A DNA stretch of 64,000 nucleotides from Streptosporangiaceae bacterium NEAU-GS5 (GCA_017592665.1 JAGFNW010000009.1:124001-188000); one strand, 5' to 3'. Counted from the first letter of the stretch, positions 1 through 8,854 are shown. Notes: generated from the sequence alone by a model not told the origin. Made by a program: numbers and translations.

Positions 1-408
1 GAGGAAGGAGTGGACGGCCGGGTGCGGTTCGAGGTCGCGAGCGCGCAGACCTTCCAGGGCGGCCCGTACGACCTGGTGACCACCTTCGACGCGCTGCACG
101 ACATGGGCGACCCGGTCGGCGCCGCCCGCCACGTGCGGGAACAGCTGGCCGGCGACGGCACCTGGATGATCGTCGAACCGTTCGCCGGCGCGGCCGTCGC
201 CGACAATCTCAACCCGGTCGGCCGCGTCTTCTACTCGTTCTCGACGTTCCTGTGCGTGCCGAACGCGCTCTCCCAGGAGGGCGGCTACTCGCTCGGCGCC
301 CAGGCGGGCGAGGAGGTCATCGCCCGGATCGTCACGGACGCCGGGTTCAGCGGGTTCCGGCGGGCCGCCGAGACGCCGTTCAACATCGTTTACGAAGCGC
401 GCCGATAG
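1..408 (+). CDS. SAM-dependent methyltransferase, C-terminal part (5' truncated by window)
   Basis: The reading frame is open from base 1, so the start lies upstream. The remaining 135 codons look like the second half of a class I methyltransferase: the stretch YDLVTTFDALHDMGDP matches the strand-4 region after the SAM site, followed by a catalytic/cap part (GTWMIVEPF) and a C-terminal strand pair (AGFSGFRRAAETPFNIVYEARR). This C-terminus resembles Rv2258c-like methyltransferases of actinomycetes; the substrate cannot be inferred. The GTG at base 10 is an internal codon, not a convincing start. It is followed 11 nt later by the RidA gene on the same strand, so the two are probably co-transcribed. 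Confidence 0.75.
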   Translation, partial: EEGVDGRVRFEVASAQTFQGGPYDLVTTFDALHDMGDPVGAARHVREQLAGDGTWMIVEPFAGAAVADNLNPVGRVFYSFSTFLCVPNALSQEGGYSLGAQAGEEVIARIVTDAGFSGFRRAAETPFNIVYEARR

Positions 409-419
409 GAGCGACGAAC

Positions 420-800
420 ATGCCCAAAGAGGTAATCCGCACCACCGACGCCCCGAGCTCCCCGCTGTACAGCCAGGGCGTCAAAGCGGGCCCGTTCGTG
501 TACGTCACCGGCATGTGGGGGGTCGACACGAAGACCGGCGAATTCGCCGGGCCGACCGTCCGGGAGCAGGCCAGGCAGGCCCTGATCAACTGCGAGAACA
601 TCCTGCGGGCCGCGGGCGCCACGCGAGACGACGTGGTGGCGGTGCACGTCCTGCTCGCGCGGGCCGGCGACTTCGACGCGTTCAACCAGGAATACGCCAT
701 GTTCTTCACCGCCGAACCACCGATCCGCTACGTCAGCAAACTCGGCGCCGAACTGCCGGAGATGCTCGTCTCGATCACGATGACCGCGATGACCGGGTAG
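420..800 (+). CDS. RidA/YjgF/UK114 family protein (enamine/imine deaminase)
   Basis: A 126-residue protein of the normal RidA length. RidA proteins are trimeric cytosolic enzymes that hydrolyse reactive enamine/imine intermediates released by PLP enzymes. Visible family features are the N-terminal SPLYSQGVKAGPFVYVTG block, the central QARQALINCENILRAAGAT helix, and the C-terminal PPIRYVSKLGAELPEMLVSI block with the Arg and Glu that line the active site. The start is ATG at 420 with an AGGAG about 9 nt upstream; the longer open frame from 252 overlaps the methyltransferase and is not needed. Co-directional with the methyltransferase and the thioesterase downstream. Confidence 0.88.
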   Translation: MPKEVIRTTDAPSSPLYSQGVKAGPFVYVTGMWGVDTKTGEFAGPTVREQARQALINCENILRAAGATRDDVVAVHVLLARAGDFDAFNQEYAMFFTAEPPIRYVSKLGAELPEMLVSITMTAMTG

Positions 801-898
801 CCCCCGACCGGCTCGACGACGGGAGCCTGTGACACGGGATGGAACGTCTTGGAACGCCTTACGGTTACCAGCCGGCAGCGCAGAGCCAAGGGATCCTC

Positions 899-1336
899 AT
901 GTCCAGCAGGCCGATCGTGTACGAGACCAGACACCGGATCAAGTTCTCCGACCTTGATCCGTACAACCACATGAGCACCGGAAGATACGCGGCCTACTTC
1001 ACCGACCACCGGATGCAGAGCCTCGGCGACAACGTCGGCTGGAATCTGAAGACGCTCGAAACGCTGCCGTTCATGGTGTGGGTGCGCCGGATGGAGATCG
1101 ACTTCATCCGGCCCGTCCTCGGTGATCAGCAGATCACCATCACGTCGTACGTCAGCGAGTTCCGCGGGCCGGACGGCCTGGTCGAGTGCGCGATGATCGA
1201 CGCCGCGGGGAAGAAGGCGGCGCGCTGTCTCATGGTCGTCGCGTACGTCGACAAGGCGACCAACCGCGGAGCCGACTGGCCGTCCGACATCCAGGCGCTG
1301 TTCTTCGAAGACAGCCCGGACATGGCGTCCGCCTAG
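899..1336 (+). CDS. Hotdog-fold acyl-CoA thioesterase (4HBT type)
   Basis: A 145-residue single hotdog domain. The N-terminal block RIKFSDLDPYNHMSTGRYAAYF is the 4-hydroxybenzoyl-CoA thioesterase signature, with the catalytic Asp followed by NHM and a long alpha helix. The rest (VRRMEIDFIRPVLGDQ) matches the dimer-forming strand. The expected role is hydrolysis of a small or aromatic acyl-CoA; the substrate is unknown. ATG 899 is preferred over ATG 839 because AAGGGA lies about 8 nt upstream and the protein then begins at the usual family position. The 98-nt gap after RidA may hold its own promoter. Confidence 0.82.
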   Translation: MSSRPIVYETRHRIKFSDLDPYNHMSTGRYAAYFTDHRMQSLGDNVGWNLKTLETLPFMVWVRRMEIDFIRPVLGDQQITITSYVSEFRGPDGLVECAMIDAAGKKAARCLMVVAYVDKATNRGADWPSDIQALFFEDSPDMASA

Positions 1337-1350
1337 CGGACGGGCGTTCG

Positions 1351-1421
1351 CTGGGGTTTCCGCCACGGGGGCCAGGGGGCTGGAGACGTGGAAACCCCAG
1401 TTCAACGGCGTTCGACGCCGT
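1351..1421. terminator. Tandem stem-loops between thioesterase and AfsR-like gene
   Basis: Two inverted repeats follow each other. The first has perfect 11-bp arms CTGGGGTTTCC (1351-1361) and GGAAACCCCAG (1390-1400); the second has 7-bp arms ACGGCGT (1405-1411) and ACGCCGT (1415-1421) with a 3-nt loop. There is no T-run, which is common for actinomycete terminators. The same elements could be operators for the regulator starting at 1498. Confidence 0.45.
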
Positions 1422-1497
1422 CAGTGTGGTTTCAGGGGGATTTCAGCCCGGCAGGCGATAGTGCACGCAGTCCCCTTCGGCGGGCGAAGGAACTGGG

Positions 1498-4400
1498 ATG
1501 GACGGATCAGCGACCCTGCTGGCGGCGCACGTCGCCGGACGAGGGACGGGGGAGCCGGGCACGTGGACGATCAACGTGCTCGGGCCATTGGAGGTATGGT
1601 GCGCCGGCCGCGCCGTCACGCTGCCGCCGCGCCGCAGGAGCCTGCTGGCCCTGCTGGCGCTGCGGGCGGGCGCGGTGGTCACGGCCGAGCACCTGGTAGA
1701 CGGGCTGTGGGGCGAGTACGCGCCGCCGACGGCCGTACGCACGCTGCACGCGCACATCGCCAAGCTGAGCGCGGCCCTGTCGGAGTTCGGCGACGCCCGG
1801 GTCATCCAGCGCCGCGACCCGGGGTACACGCTGATCGCCGATGCCGTACGCGTGGACCGGGACCGGTTCGAGGATCGGGCCAGGGCGGGCCTTCGTGACC
1901 TCGCCGACGGACGCTACGCGGACGCGGCGCATCGCCTCGGCGGCGCGCTGGCCCTGTGGCGCGGTCCCGCGCTGGCCGGTTGTCCGGTGTCCGGCTGGGC
2001 CGTCGCCGAGGCGGACTACCTGGAAGAGCTGAGGCTGCAGGCGCACGAGAGCGCCCTCGCCGCCCGGCTGGCCGCGGGGACGCAGGAGCCGACCGTCGGC
2101 GAGATCGAGCGCCTGGTGGCCGAGCATCCGCTGCGCGAACGGCTATGGGCGTTGCTGATCGTCGCGCTGCAGGTAAGCGGCAGGGCGGGCGACGCGCTCG
2201 GCGCCTACCAGCGCGCCCGCCGCACCCTCATCGACGAACTCGGCATCGAGCCCGGCGAGGCCCTGCGCCACGTCGAGGCCGCGGTCCTTCGCGGCGCCGC
2301 CGATCCCCGGACACTCCTCCGCCTGACGCCCCCGTCCGCTGCCACGAGATCTGCCCTTGCAGGCGGCCACGCGGCGGCGACCGCGAAGGCGGCGCGGCCG
2401 GACTCCGGACACGTGACCGATGCACCAGGCGGGGCGCTGGGCTTCCTCGGCCTTCCGGAGGAGATCAGCAGCCTGATCGGACGCGACTCCGACGTCGCGG
2501 AGATCGCGGCCGTGCTGAACGCGACCCGCCTGGTCACGCTGACCGGCTTCGGCGGATGCGGCAAGACCCGCCTCGCGGTCGCGGTCGCACGCGTCGCGGC
2601 GGCCGACTTCACCGACGTCGCCTTCGCCGACCTCGCCACCGTCCACAACCGAGACGCCGCGCCCACCGCCCGGACGGACGCCGCGCCCACCACGCCGACA
2701 CCCGCCGCGCCCACCGCCCGGACGGACGCCGCGCCCACCGCCCGGACGGACGCCGCGCCCACCACGACGACACCCGCCGCGCCCACCGCCCGGACGGACG
2801 CCGCGCCCACCACGCCGATGGGCGCCCCGCCCACCACGCCGACGGACGCGGTCGCGCTCGCGACGCTCACCCAGGTGCGCCCGGGCACGCGCACGCTGGA
2901 CGAACTCGCCCGCTGGATCGCGGACGACCGCGTGCTCATCGTCCTCGACAACTGCGAGCACGTCATCGCCGAATGCGCGCGCATGGCGCGGGAGCTGCTC
3001 ACCCGCTGCCCGCGGCTGAAAATCCTCGCCACCAGTCAGGAAGCCCTGCGGCTGCCCGGCGAGGTCGTCCATACCGTCACAGGACTCGGCTCGCCGCACC
3101 CCGCGCTCGTCCGCTCGGCCGCGGACCTGGCAGGATACGGCGCCGTCGCGCTGTTCGCCGAGCGGGCGGGCATCGCGGCGATCGAGACGCTGTCGCCTGC
3201 CGACGCCCGGGCCGTCGCCGTCATCTGCGCCCGGTGCGACGGGCTGCCGCTGGCCGTCGAGCTGGCCGCGGCCAAGTCCCGGCTGCTGACGCTGCCCGCG
3301 ATCGCCGCACGCCTGGAGGATCCGTACGCGGTGCTCACCGATGGGCCGCGCGGGTCACGCCCACAGCACGAGGCGCTGCGCGCGACGGTCGAGTGGAGCT
3401 TCGAGATGCTCACGACCGAGGAACAGGACGCGCTCAAGCGTTTCAGCGTCCTCGGCGGCACGTTCACGCTCGAGACGGCGACCGCCGTGCACCACGGCCC
3501 TTCCGCCATCCGGACGATCAGCCGCCTCGTGGACAGGTCGCTGCTCAAGGCCATCGCGACGCCGTCAGGCATGCGCTATCAGCTTCTCGAGACCATCCGC
3601 GGGTACGCGCTGGAGCTGCTCGCGGCCTCCCCGGAGGAGTACGCGCAGGCCCGCCGCGAGCACGCCGCCTACTACCTGCACTGCGCCGAAGAGGTCGAAC
3701 GACGGTTGCAGGGCCCGGCCCTCGGCGCCCTCATGACAGAGGTCGAGGAACACCACGACGACCTCCACGCGGCCCTGACCTGGCTTGTCGGCGACGACCC
3801 CGAGTCGGCGCTGCGCCTGGCGGCGGCACTGTGGCGCTACCACTATCTGAGCGGCCGCTACCACGAGGGCCGCGAATGGCTCGGCACCGCCCTGGCCGCG
3901 GCCTCCCAATCCGACCCCGGGTCCGTGTCGGATTCGGATCTCGCCAAGGCGCAGTGGTCGGCGGCCCGGTTGGCGGCCCTGGAATGCGACTACCAGGAGG
4001 CCGACCGGCTGGCGCGAAACGCCATGGACCTGTACGCGAAGAGGGGCGACGACCTCGGAGTAGCCCAGACCCAGTCCCTGCTGGGCGCCGTCTGCCGCGA
4101 ACTGGGCGACTACGAGCAGGCCATCGACCTCAGCCTGCGCTCGCTCGAGTTGGCCGAACGCCGCGGCGACACCTGGGCCGCCGGGCACACGCTGCAGCTG
4201 CTCAGCTTCGCGTCCTGGCTGTCCGGCGACTTCGCCGCGGCCGCCCGCCACTCAGGCCGGGCCGTACGGATGCTCAACCCGGTCGGCGACCGAGAGCGGC
4301 TGGCCTGGTGCCGCCTCGACATGGGCGCGACCGCCTTCTACACGGGACACGTCGACGCCGCCTCGCTGCACCTGGCGCAGGCGCTGCTGGTGTTCCTCGA

Positions 4401-4812
4401 GGTGCGGTTCAAGGAAGGCATCGCCTGGGCGGAGAACCTTCTCGCGCTCGTCGACCTCGCGCAGGGCCGGCAGCAGGGAGCGCTCCGCCGCCTGGCCACG
4501 AGCCTTCGGCTCCACCACGAACTGGGCGACCGATGGCGTCAGGCCAGCGTCCTCGACACCCTCGCCGGCGCGGTCGCACGACAGGGCGACGGCGTCTTCG
4601 CCGCCGAGCTGCTGGGCGCGGCCGAACACATCCGCGGCCTCATCGGCACCCCCGTGCCATCCTGTGAACGCCTCTCCCACGACGAAACCGTCGCGGTGGT
4701 CTGCGGCATGCTGAGCGCCGCGATCTACGAAGACGTCCGCTCCCACAGCCGCGATCTCAACCCAGAAGGCATCCAACGCCGCATCACCGCCCTACTCCCA
4801 TCCCCCCGCTGA
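1498..4812 (+). CDS. AfsR-like SARP regulator: BTAD + NB-ARC ATPase + TPR
   Basis: 1104 residues. Residues about 20-110 form an OmpR-type winged helix (INVLGPLEVW, LLALLALRAG), about 115-265 the bacterial transcriptional activation domain (LIDELGIEPG), then an NB-ARC ATPase with Walker A GFGGCGKTRLA near residue 351, Walker B VLIVLDNCEHV near 479, sensor LKILATSQEALRLPGE and GLPLAVELAAAKS. TPR-like helices fill the C-terminal third. Proteins of this type activate antibiotic or developmental genes in actinomycetes. The start is ATG with AAGGA about 8 nt upstream. Odd feature: eight 24-bp repeats (2653-2844) insert 64 Ala/Pro/Thr-rich residues (386-449) between Walker A and B. Confidence 0.9.
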   Translation: MDGSATLLAAHVAGRGTGEPGTWTINVLGPLEVWCAGRAVTLPPRRRSLLALLALRAGAVVTAEHLVDGLWGEYAPPTAVRTLHAHIAKLSAALSEFGDARVIQRRDPGYTLIADAVRVDRDRFEDRARAGLRDLADGRYADAAHRLGGALALWRGPALAGCPVSGWAVAEADYLEELRLQAHESALAARLAAGTQEPTVGEIERLVAEHPLRERLWALLIVALQVSGRAGDALGAYQRARRTLIDELGIEPGEALRHVEAAVLRGAADPRTLLRLTPPSAATRSALAGGHAAATAKAARPDSGHVTDAPGGALGFLGLPEEISSLIGRDSDVAEIAAVLNATRLVTLTGFGGCGKTRLAVAVARVAAADFTDVAFADLATVHNRDAAPTARTDAAPTTPTPAAPTARTDAAPTARTDAAPTTTTPAAPTARTDAAPTTPMGAPPTTPTDAVALATLTQVRPGTRTLDELARWIADDRVLIVLDNCEHVIAECARMARELLTRCPRLKILATSQEALRLPGEVVHTVTGLGSPHPALVRSAADLAGYGAVALFAERAGIAAIETLSPADARAVAVICARCDGLPLAVELAAAKSRLLTLPAIAARLEDPYAVLTDGPRGSRPQHEALRATVEWSFEMLTTEEQDALKRFSVLGGTFTLETATAVHHGPSAIRTISRLVDRSLLKAIATPSGMRYQLLETIRGYALELLAASPEEYAQARREHAAYYLHCAEEVERRLQGPALGALMTEVEEHHDDLHAALTWLVGDDPESALRLAAALWRYHYLSGRYHEGREWLGTALAAASQSDPGSVSDSDLAKAQWSAARLAALECDYQEADRLARNAMDLYAKRGDDLGVAQTQSLLGAVCRELGDYEQAIDLSLRSLELAERRGDTWAAGHTLQLLSFASWLSGDFAAAARHSGRAVRMLNPVGDRERLAWCRLDMGATAFYTGHVDAASLHLAQALLVFLEVRFKEGIAWAENLLALVDLAQGRQQGALRRLATSLRLHHELGDRWRQASVLDTLAGAVARQGDGVFAAELLGAAEHIRGLIGTPVPSCERLSHDETVAVVCGMLSAAIYEDVRSHSRDLNPEGIQRRITALLPSPR
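2653..2844 (+). repeat. In-frame 24-bp minisatellite (8 units) inside the AfsR-like ATPase
   Basis: Eight consecutive 24-nt units encode the 8-residue pattern D/P-A-A-P-T-A/T-R/P-T. The first seven units differ at only a few bases, the last is more diverged (GAPPTTPT). Unit length is a multiple of three, so copy number can vary without frameshift. Confidence 0.95.
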
Positions 4813-4906
4813 CCGACTCCACGAAGATCGGGTCTATCGGGGGAGATCGCTGAACGGACCCGCCCATCGTCTCGACCAAGTCGTGCCCGACGACTTCCGC
4901 CCTGCT

Positions 4907-5205
4907 GCGCGACGCCCAAGCACACGCCTAGCCGCGTCGTCGCGCCCCAGGCACGTGCCGCCGCCCCGTCGCGACGCCCAGGCACACGCCTCGCCCGCCC
5001 TGTCGCGACGCCCAAGCACGCGCCTGTGCCTCGCCGCGTTGTCTCCGCCCCCTGCTGCGGGTGGCCCATGCGGCGCCTCGCCGCCCTGCCGCGACTCCCA
5101 GGCACGCGCTTACGCGTCCTGTCGCGACGCCCAGCACGCGCCTCGCCCGCTCTGCCGCGACGCCCTGGCACGTGCCTGTGCCTCGCAGGGTTGTTTCCGC
5201 TATGG
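4907..5205. repeat. Imperfect ~33-bp repeat array with two palindromic cores per unit
   Basis: The 445-bp gap between two convergent genes (4813-5257) has no credible gene. It holds about seven degenerate copies of a unit built from GTCGCGAC, a GCCC spacer, then AGGCACGTGCCT-like sequence, and a variable CGCCCGCCCT tail. Clear copies begin near 4914, 4969, 5002, 5089, 5121 and 5154. Both cores are themselves palindromes, so each unit can pair with itself or bind a dimeric protein. Short antisense reading frames across it simply mirror the repeat. Confidence 0.75.
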
Positions 5206-5257
5206 CTTCCTCGTCCGCCGTGCGATGCACGCACCTGACCGCAGTTGCCAGATGCCC

Positions 5258-6427
5258 CTAGCGGGCTGGGCCCATCGACCGGCTGAGCAGGTCGACCTCC
5301 GCCTTCATCCCCGCGGCGTGGCGGCGCAGCAGTTGCTCGACCTCGACGCCGTCCCAGCTGAAGGAGGCCAGCGCGTCTGTCGCGTCGAATATGTCGGCCG
5401 AGATTTCGTCCCGGACCCGCTCATATCGGGCGAGCGCGTCCTCGATCGGCTCGGATCCGCCGAGGCCCGAGATGATCGCCTCCGCGAGCAGTTCGGCGTC
5501 GCGGAAGGCCTGGGTTATCCCATGCGTGCCGAGTGGGTCCTTGAAATAGCCTGCGTCGCCCACCAGAGCCCAGCCCGGCCCGTACGCCTTCCGCGCGTAA
5601 CCGGGCACCCCGGGCCACCCTCGTACGGGCCCGTCCATCACGGCCGACTCCAGCGCGGCGGCGGCCTGAGGGGCCGCGCGGGCCACGCCATCAGCCAGGG
5701 CCCGCCGGTGACTCCGCGGCCCGGACACCCGGAACAGATCCGCCGGCATTCCAGCGAACACACACGCGGTCCCGTCGTTGGTGGGGATGAAGCCAGCCGT
5801 TGCGCCCGGCCGGTAAAACCACTGGTAGGCATCGTTGGGCAGCCCCGTCACGTACGTGTACCAGATCGCCGCCGCATGTCGACCCAGCTTGGTCGTCGGC
5901 GCATCCACGGCCGCGGCGATCGTCGAGCGGATGCCGTCCGCGCCGATGACCAGCGGCGCATGCGCCCGGAACGTGCTCTGCGCGCGGCCCCGCCCGGTGA
6001 CGCCGCCCACCCGGCCATGCCGATCCCATAGGAGCCCGGTGACGGCGACGCCGTGCACGACTTCGGCGCCGGCTGCGGCGGCATGCTCGACGAGCAGCGC
6101 GTCCAGGACGGTACGCCGCGGCGCGTACAAGGCCGTCACCCCGGCCGCCGGCTGGATCGCGACGGTCGCGGCCCGGTCACCGTAGTCGAAGCAGGTCCGC
6201 GTGATCGGCGGCGTCCCGGCCGCGGCGACATCGTCGAGCAGCCCCCATTTATCCAGTTGCAGCACACCGCCTCGCATGAGCGCGTGTGTGGAAAGGGTGT
6301 CCGTTCCGCGGTCGGCGCGGTCGACCAGCAGTACGCGTACGCCTGCCCGGGCGAGCAGCAGCGCCGTGGCGGCCCCCGCGCAGCGGGCGCCGACGATCAC
6401 AGCGTCGTATCGTCCGTTCGAAGGCAT
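5258..6427 (-). CDS. FAD-dependent oxidoreductase, PHBH/geranylgeranyl-reductase-like
   Basis: 389 residues. The N-terminal YDAVIVGARCAGAATALLLARAG is an FAD-binding Rossmann motif with a GARCAG variant of GxGxxG. ADGIRSTIA is the family's second motif and LVGDAGYFKDPLGTHGITQAFRDAELLAE is the C-terminal GD motif that contacts the FAD ribityl chain. Such enzymes hydroxylate aromatics or reduce isoprenoid double bonds; the substrate is not evident. It starts at ATG 6427, 19 nt after the stop of the upstream flavoprotein (6447) on the same strand, so the two likely form an operon. Confidence 0.85.
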   Translation of the reverse strand: MPSNGRYDAVIVGARCAGAATALLLARAGVRVLLVDRADRGTDTLSTHALMRGGVLQLDKWGLLDDVAAAGTPPITRTCFDYGDRAATVAIQPAAGVTALYAPRRTVLDALLVEHAAAAGAEVVHGVAVTGLLWDRHGRVGGVTGRGRAQSTFRAHAPLVIGADGIRSTIAAAVDAPTTKLGRHAAAIWYTYVTGLPNDAYQWFYRPGATAGFIPTNDGTACVFAGMPADLFRVSGPRSHRRALADGVARAAPQAAAALESAVMDGPVRGWPGVPGYARKAYGPGWALVGDAGYFKDPLGTHGITQAFRDAELLAEAIISGLGGSEPIEDALARYERVRDEISADIFDATDALASFSWDGVEVEQLLRRHAAGMKAEVDLLSRSMGPAR

Positions 6428-6446
6428 GTCAGCTCACAGTCCTTGC

Positions 6447-8246
6447 TCAGCAGGCGGCCGCGCGGGGCTCGCCCGGGGAAATGGCGGACGGCACGCCGAT
6501 GATGGCCGCCACGATCTCGGCGGCGTCCAGGCCGGCGCCGTCGATGAAGCTGGATCGGCGCCGGCGAGCGAACCGTTGTCCGATGACGAACAGGCCCGGC
6601 GCCGGCGTGGCTCCATCACGCTGCCGAATCCGGCCCGCCGCGATCAGACCGGGCACGTCCAGATAGCGGTAGTCGCCGCGGAGCCCCGTCGCCCAGATGA
6701 TCGCGCCGAACCCCTCGGCCCGCAGATCAACCCGCGTTCGCGCATCCTCCGGCAAGACGACCGCCCCCGGCCGCTCCCAGTCACCGCCCATCCCCGCCGA
6801 CCGATCCCCCGACCGCCCCTCCGACCGATCCCCCGGACGACCCCCCGCACGAGCCCCCCAATACGCCCCTGACCCCTCCCCACCCCGATAGCCGTATCGT
6901 TCCCTGCCCCGGTCATCGCGCCGGTCGGCGGTCCGGTCGCTGGTCTGTTCGCTGGCCCGTTCGCCGGCCCGGTTGGTGGGTTGGTCGACGTTCCGGTCGG
7001 CGGGTTGGCCGCCGGGCCGGTCGGTGGGCCGGTTGGCGGAATAAGCAGTTGAATGGGCCAGACTGTAATCACTTCCCGGGCCCTCATTCGCACGCCGCGC
7101 CTGGGTGTCGCTCAGGCGCCTGTGGCCGCCACCCGGCCAGGTGTACGCGTCACCTGCTGGCGGATGATCGTCGTCGAGGGGCGGATGATCGTGGGCGAGC
7201 CGCCGCTGGTCGTCGCCGAGTGGGGGGCGGCCGTCGCTGGGCCAGGGGGGACCGCCTTCTCGGCGGATACGGGTGTCATGGGGTCGGCCGGGGTCGTCTC
7301 CCGGGCGGGTGTAGGGGGCGTCGGGCCAGGTGTTCTCGTCAAGACGGTCCAGGAGGCGATGCATCCGCATGTCGGCGTCGGCGATCGTGTCGGCCAGATC
7401 ATCGGACAGCCGTACGCTGTCGCCGTCGATGTCGAGGACGCGGCCGGTCAGCTCGATGCCATGAGCGGACAGCGCGGCCAGATCCACCGACCGGCCGTCG
7501 CGACAGCCGATCAGCTGCATGGACGGCTCGCGCCTGGCGGCCTCGGGATCCGGCATCTGCTCGATCGCGCGATCCAGCCGTCCACTTCGATCGAGCCACC
7601 ACAGGATGTCGTGCCCACGGTAGCGGCGCGGCAGTCGCGTGTGCCGGCCCACGGCCAGCGTGACCTCTCGGCCCGCGGCCGCGAGTTCGTCGGCGATCTG
7701 GACGCCGGAGGCGGACGCGCCCACGATCAGTACTCGTCCCGCCGCTACGTGAGAGGGATTGCGGTAGGACAGTGTGCTGATCTGCTGGACGCGTCCGGGC
7801 ACTCGCGTCGTGAACACGGGGATCGCGGGAACGGTCGCGTGTCCGCTGGCGATGACGACGTTCCGGGCGCTCCACTCGCCGTTGTCGGTGATGACATGCC
7901 ACCGGTCGCCGCGCCGCCGTACCGACAGCACCGTCGTGTGCTCCCGCACCGGCGCCGCCGAAAGCAGCGCGTATCCGCGCAGGAAAGAGATGACCTCTCC
8001 ACCAGGCAGGAACGCGTCGGGATCCGGCCAGTCGCGGTGATAGCCGGGCAGCCGGGTCAGCCACGCCGGGGTGAGCAGACGGAGGGAGTCCCAGCGCTGC
8101 GTACGCCACGAATGACCCACCGTGCCCCGCTCCAGCACGACGTGGTCACGGCCCGCGTCGGACAGCAGTCTGCTGACCGCGAGACCGGCGTGTCCCGCGC
8201 CGACGACGACGGTGTCCACGCGGGACGCGGTGCTGAGAACGGGCAT
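6447..8246 (-). CDS. FAD/NAD(P)-dependent monooxygenase (CzcO/FMO-like) with a long disordered insertion
   Basis: 599 residues; relatives are about 400-450. The N-terminus TVVVGAGHAGLAVSRLL binds FAD, GHSWRTQRWDSLRLLTP is the family block, and VLIVGASASGVQIADEL is the NADPH Rossmann motif. The C-terminus has FGAIIWATGLRGDYRYLDVPG and LFVIGQRFARRRRSSFIDG. Between DRLDENTWPDAPY and VVLPEDARTRVDL (about 6760-7320) lie roughly 180 extra residues, almost only D, R, P, G, T, S, E and N, in short repeats. ATG 8246 is chosen because GGAGG lies 9 nt upstream; an in-frame TTG at 8267 is less likely. Cotranscribed with the next flavoprotein. Confidence 0.85.
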   Translation of the reverse strand: MPVLSTASRVDTVVVGAGHAGLAVSRLLSDAGRDHVVLERGTVGHSWRTQRWDSLRLLTPAWLTRLPGYHRDWPDPDAFLPGGEVISFLRGYALLSAAPVREHTTVLSVRRRGDRWHVITDNGEWSARNVVIASGHATVPAIPVFTTRVPGRVQQISTLSYRNPSHVAAGRVLIVGASASGVQIADELAAAGREVTLAVGRHTRLPRRYRGHDILWWLDRSGRLDRAIEQMPDPEAARREPSMQLIGCRDGRSVDLAALSAHGIELTGRVLDIDGDSVRLSDDLADTIADADMRMHRLLDRLDENTWPDAPYTRPGDDPGRPHDTRIRREGGPPWPSDGRPPLGDDQRRLAHDHPPLDDDHPPAGDAYTWPGGGHRRLSDTQARRANEGPGSDYSLAHSTAYSANRPTDRPGGQPADRNVDQPTNRAGERASEQTSDRTADRRDDRGRERYGYRGGEGSGAYWGARAGGRPGDRSEGRSGDRSAGMGGDWERPGAVVLPEDARTRVDLRAEGFGAIIWATGLRGDYRYLDVPGLIAAGRIRQRDGATPAPGLFVIGQRFARRRRSSFIDGAGLDAAEIVAAIIGVPSAISPGEPRAAAC

Positions 8247-8275
8247 GACGAATCGCCTCCGCGACAATCCCGCCC

Positions 8276-8854
8276 TCAGGCGGTGGTGACGTCGATCGAG
8301 ACGGGCACGCCGTTGGTCAGCACGTCGTAGACGGCGGACCTGGCCCGCGACTGCTCGACGAGGGCGCGGAGCTTCTCCGGCGGCGCGTCGCCCTCGAGCG
8401 TGAAATGGACCCGGATCTGCTGGTAGCCGTTACGGGTCTCGTCCGACAGGCCGAGGATCCCGTTCAGGTCGATGTCGCCCTCGACCGTGGACTCGACGCT
8501 GGTCAGGTTGATGCCCCGGGCGGCGGCGATGTTGGCCAGGCCAGAGGTCAGGCAGGCGGCGATGGCGTGCAGCAGGAACTCCACGGGCGTCGGCCCGTTG
8601 CCGCCGCCGACCAGGACGGCCGGGTGATCGGCGTCGTAGGTGAATGGCTCTGTCCGGCTGACGTCCTCCTGTCCGGCGCCGTAAAAGCCCTGAATGGTGG
8701 TGCGGTTGTGGGTGCCGGCGACCCAGCGGTTGACAGCTCTGAACTGGAACTCGGCCAACTTCGGGTTGCCCCTGACCGCGTCGATCGTGGCGAACAGCGT
8801 GGGCGTGTCGACGCCGTTACGGGCGACCACTGTTGAACCAGAACCAGCGCTCAT
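8276..8854 (-). CDS. OsmC-family protein (peroxide/thiol stress or OsmC-like hydrolase)
   Basis: 192 residues. The core GNGPTPVEFLLHAIAACLTSGLANIAAARGI is the OsmC helix with the catalytic-position Cys, followed by LTSVESTVEGDIDLNGILGL. The second Cys of peroxide-reducing OsmC/Ohr proteins is not present: the equivalent place reads SRARSAVYDVLTNGVPV. That is typical of the large OsmC-like subgroup of unknown substrate, so peroxidase activity should not be assumed. Start ATG 8854 has GGAG about 8 nt upstream; the frame stays open far upstream only as antisense to the LLM gene. It is divergent from the LLM oxidoreductase. Confidence 0.85.
   Translation of the reverse strand: MSAGSGSTVVARNGVDTPTLFATIDAVRGNPKLAEFQFRAVNRWVAGTHNRTTIQGFYGAGQEDVSRTEPFTYDADHPAVLVGGGNGPTPVEFLLHAIAACLTSGLANIAAARGINLTSVESTVEGDIDLNGILGLSDETRNGYQQIRVHFTLEGDAPPEKLRALVEQSRARSAVYDVLTNGVPVSIDVTTA

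Noticed and set aside
252-419. RidA start at 252
   Set aside because: Would overlap the methyltransferase by 157 nt and add an Arg/Gly-rich non-conserved leader.
4907-5205. CRISPR array or coding repeat protein
   Set aside because: Units are adjacent and degenerate without unique spacers, and no frame has a start, ribosome site or stable composition.
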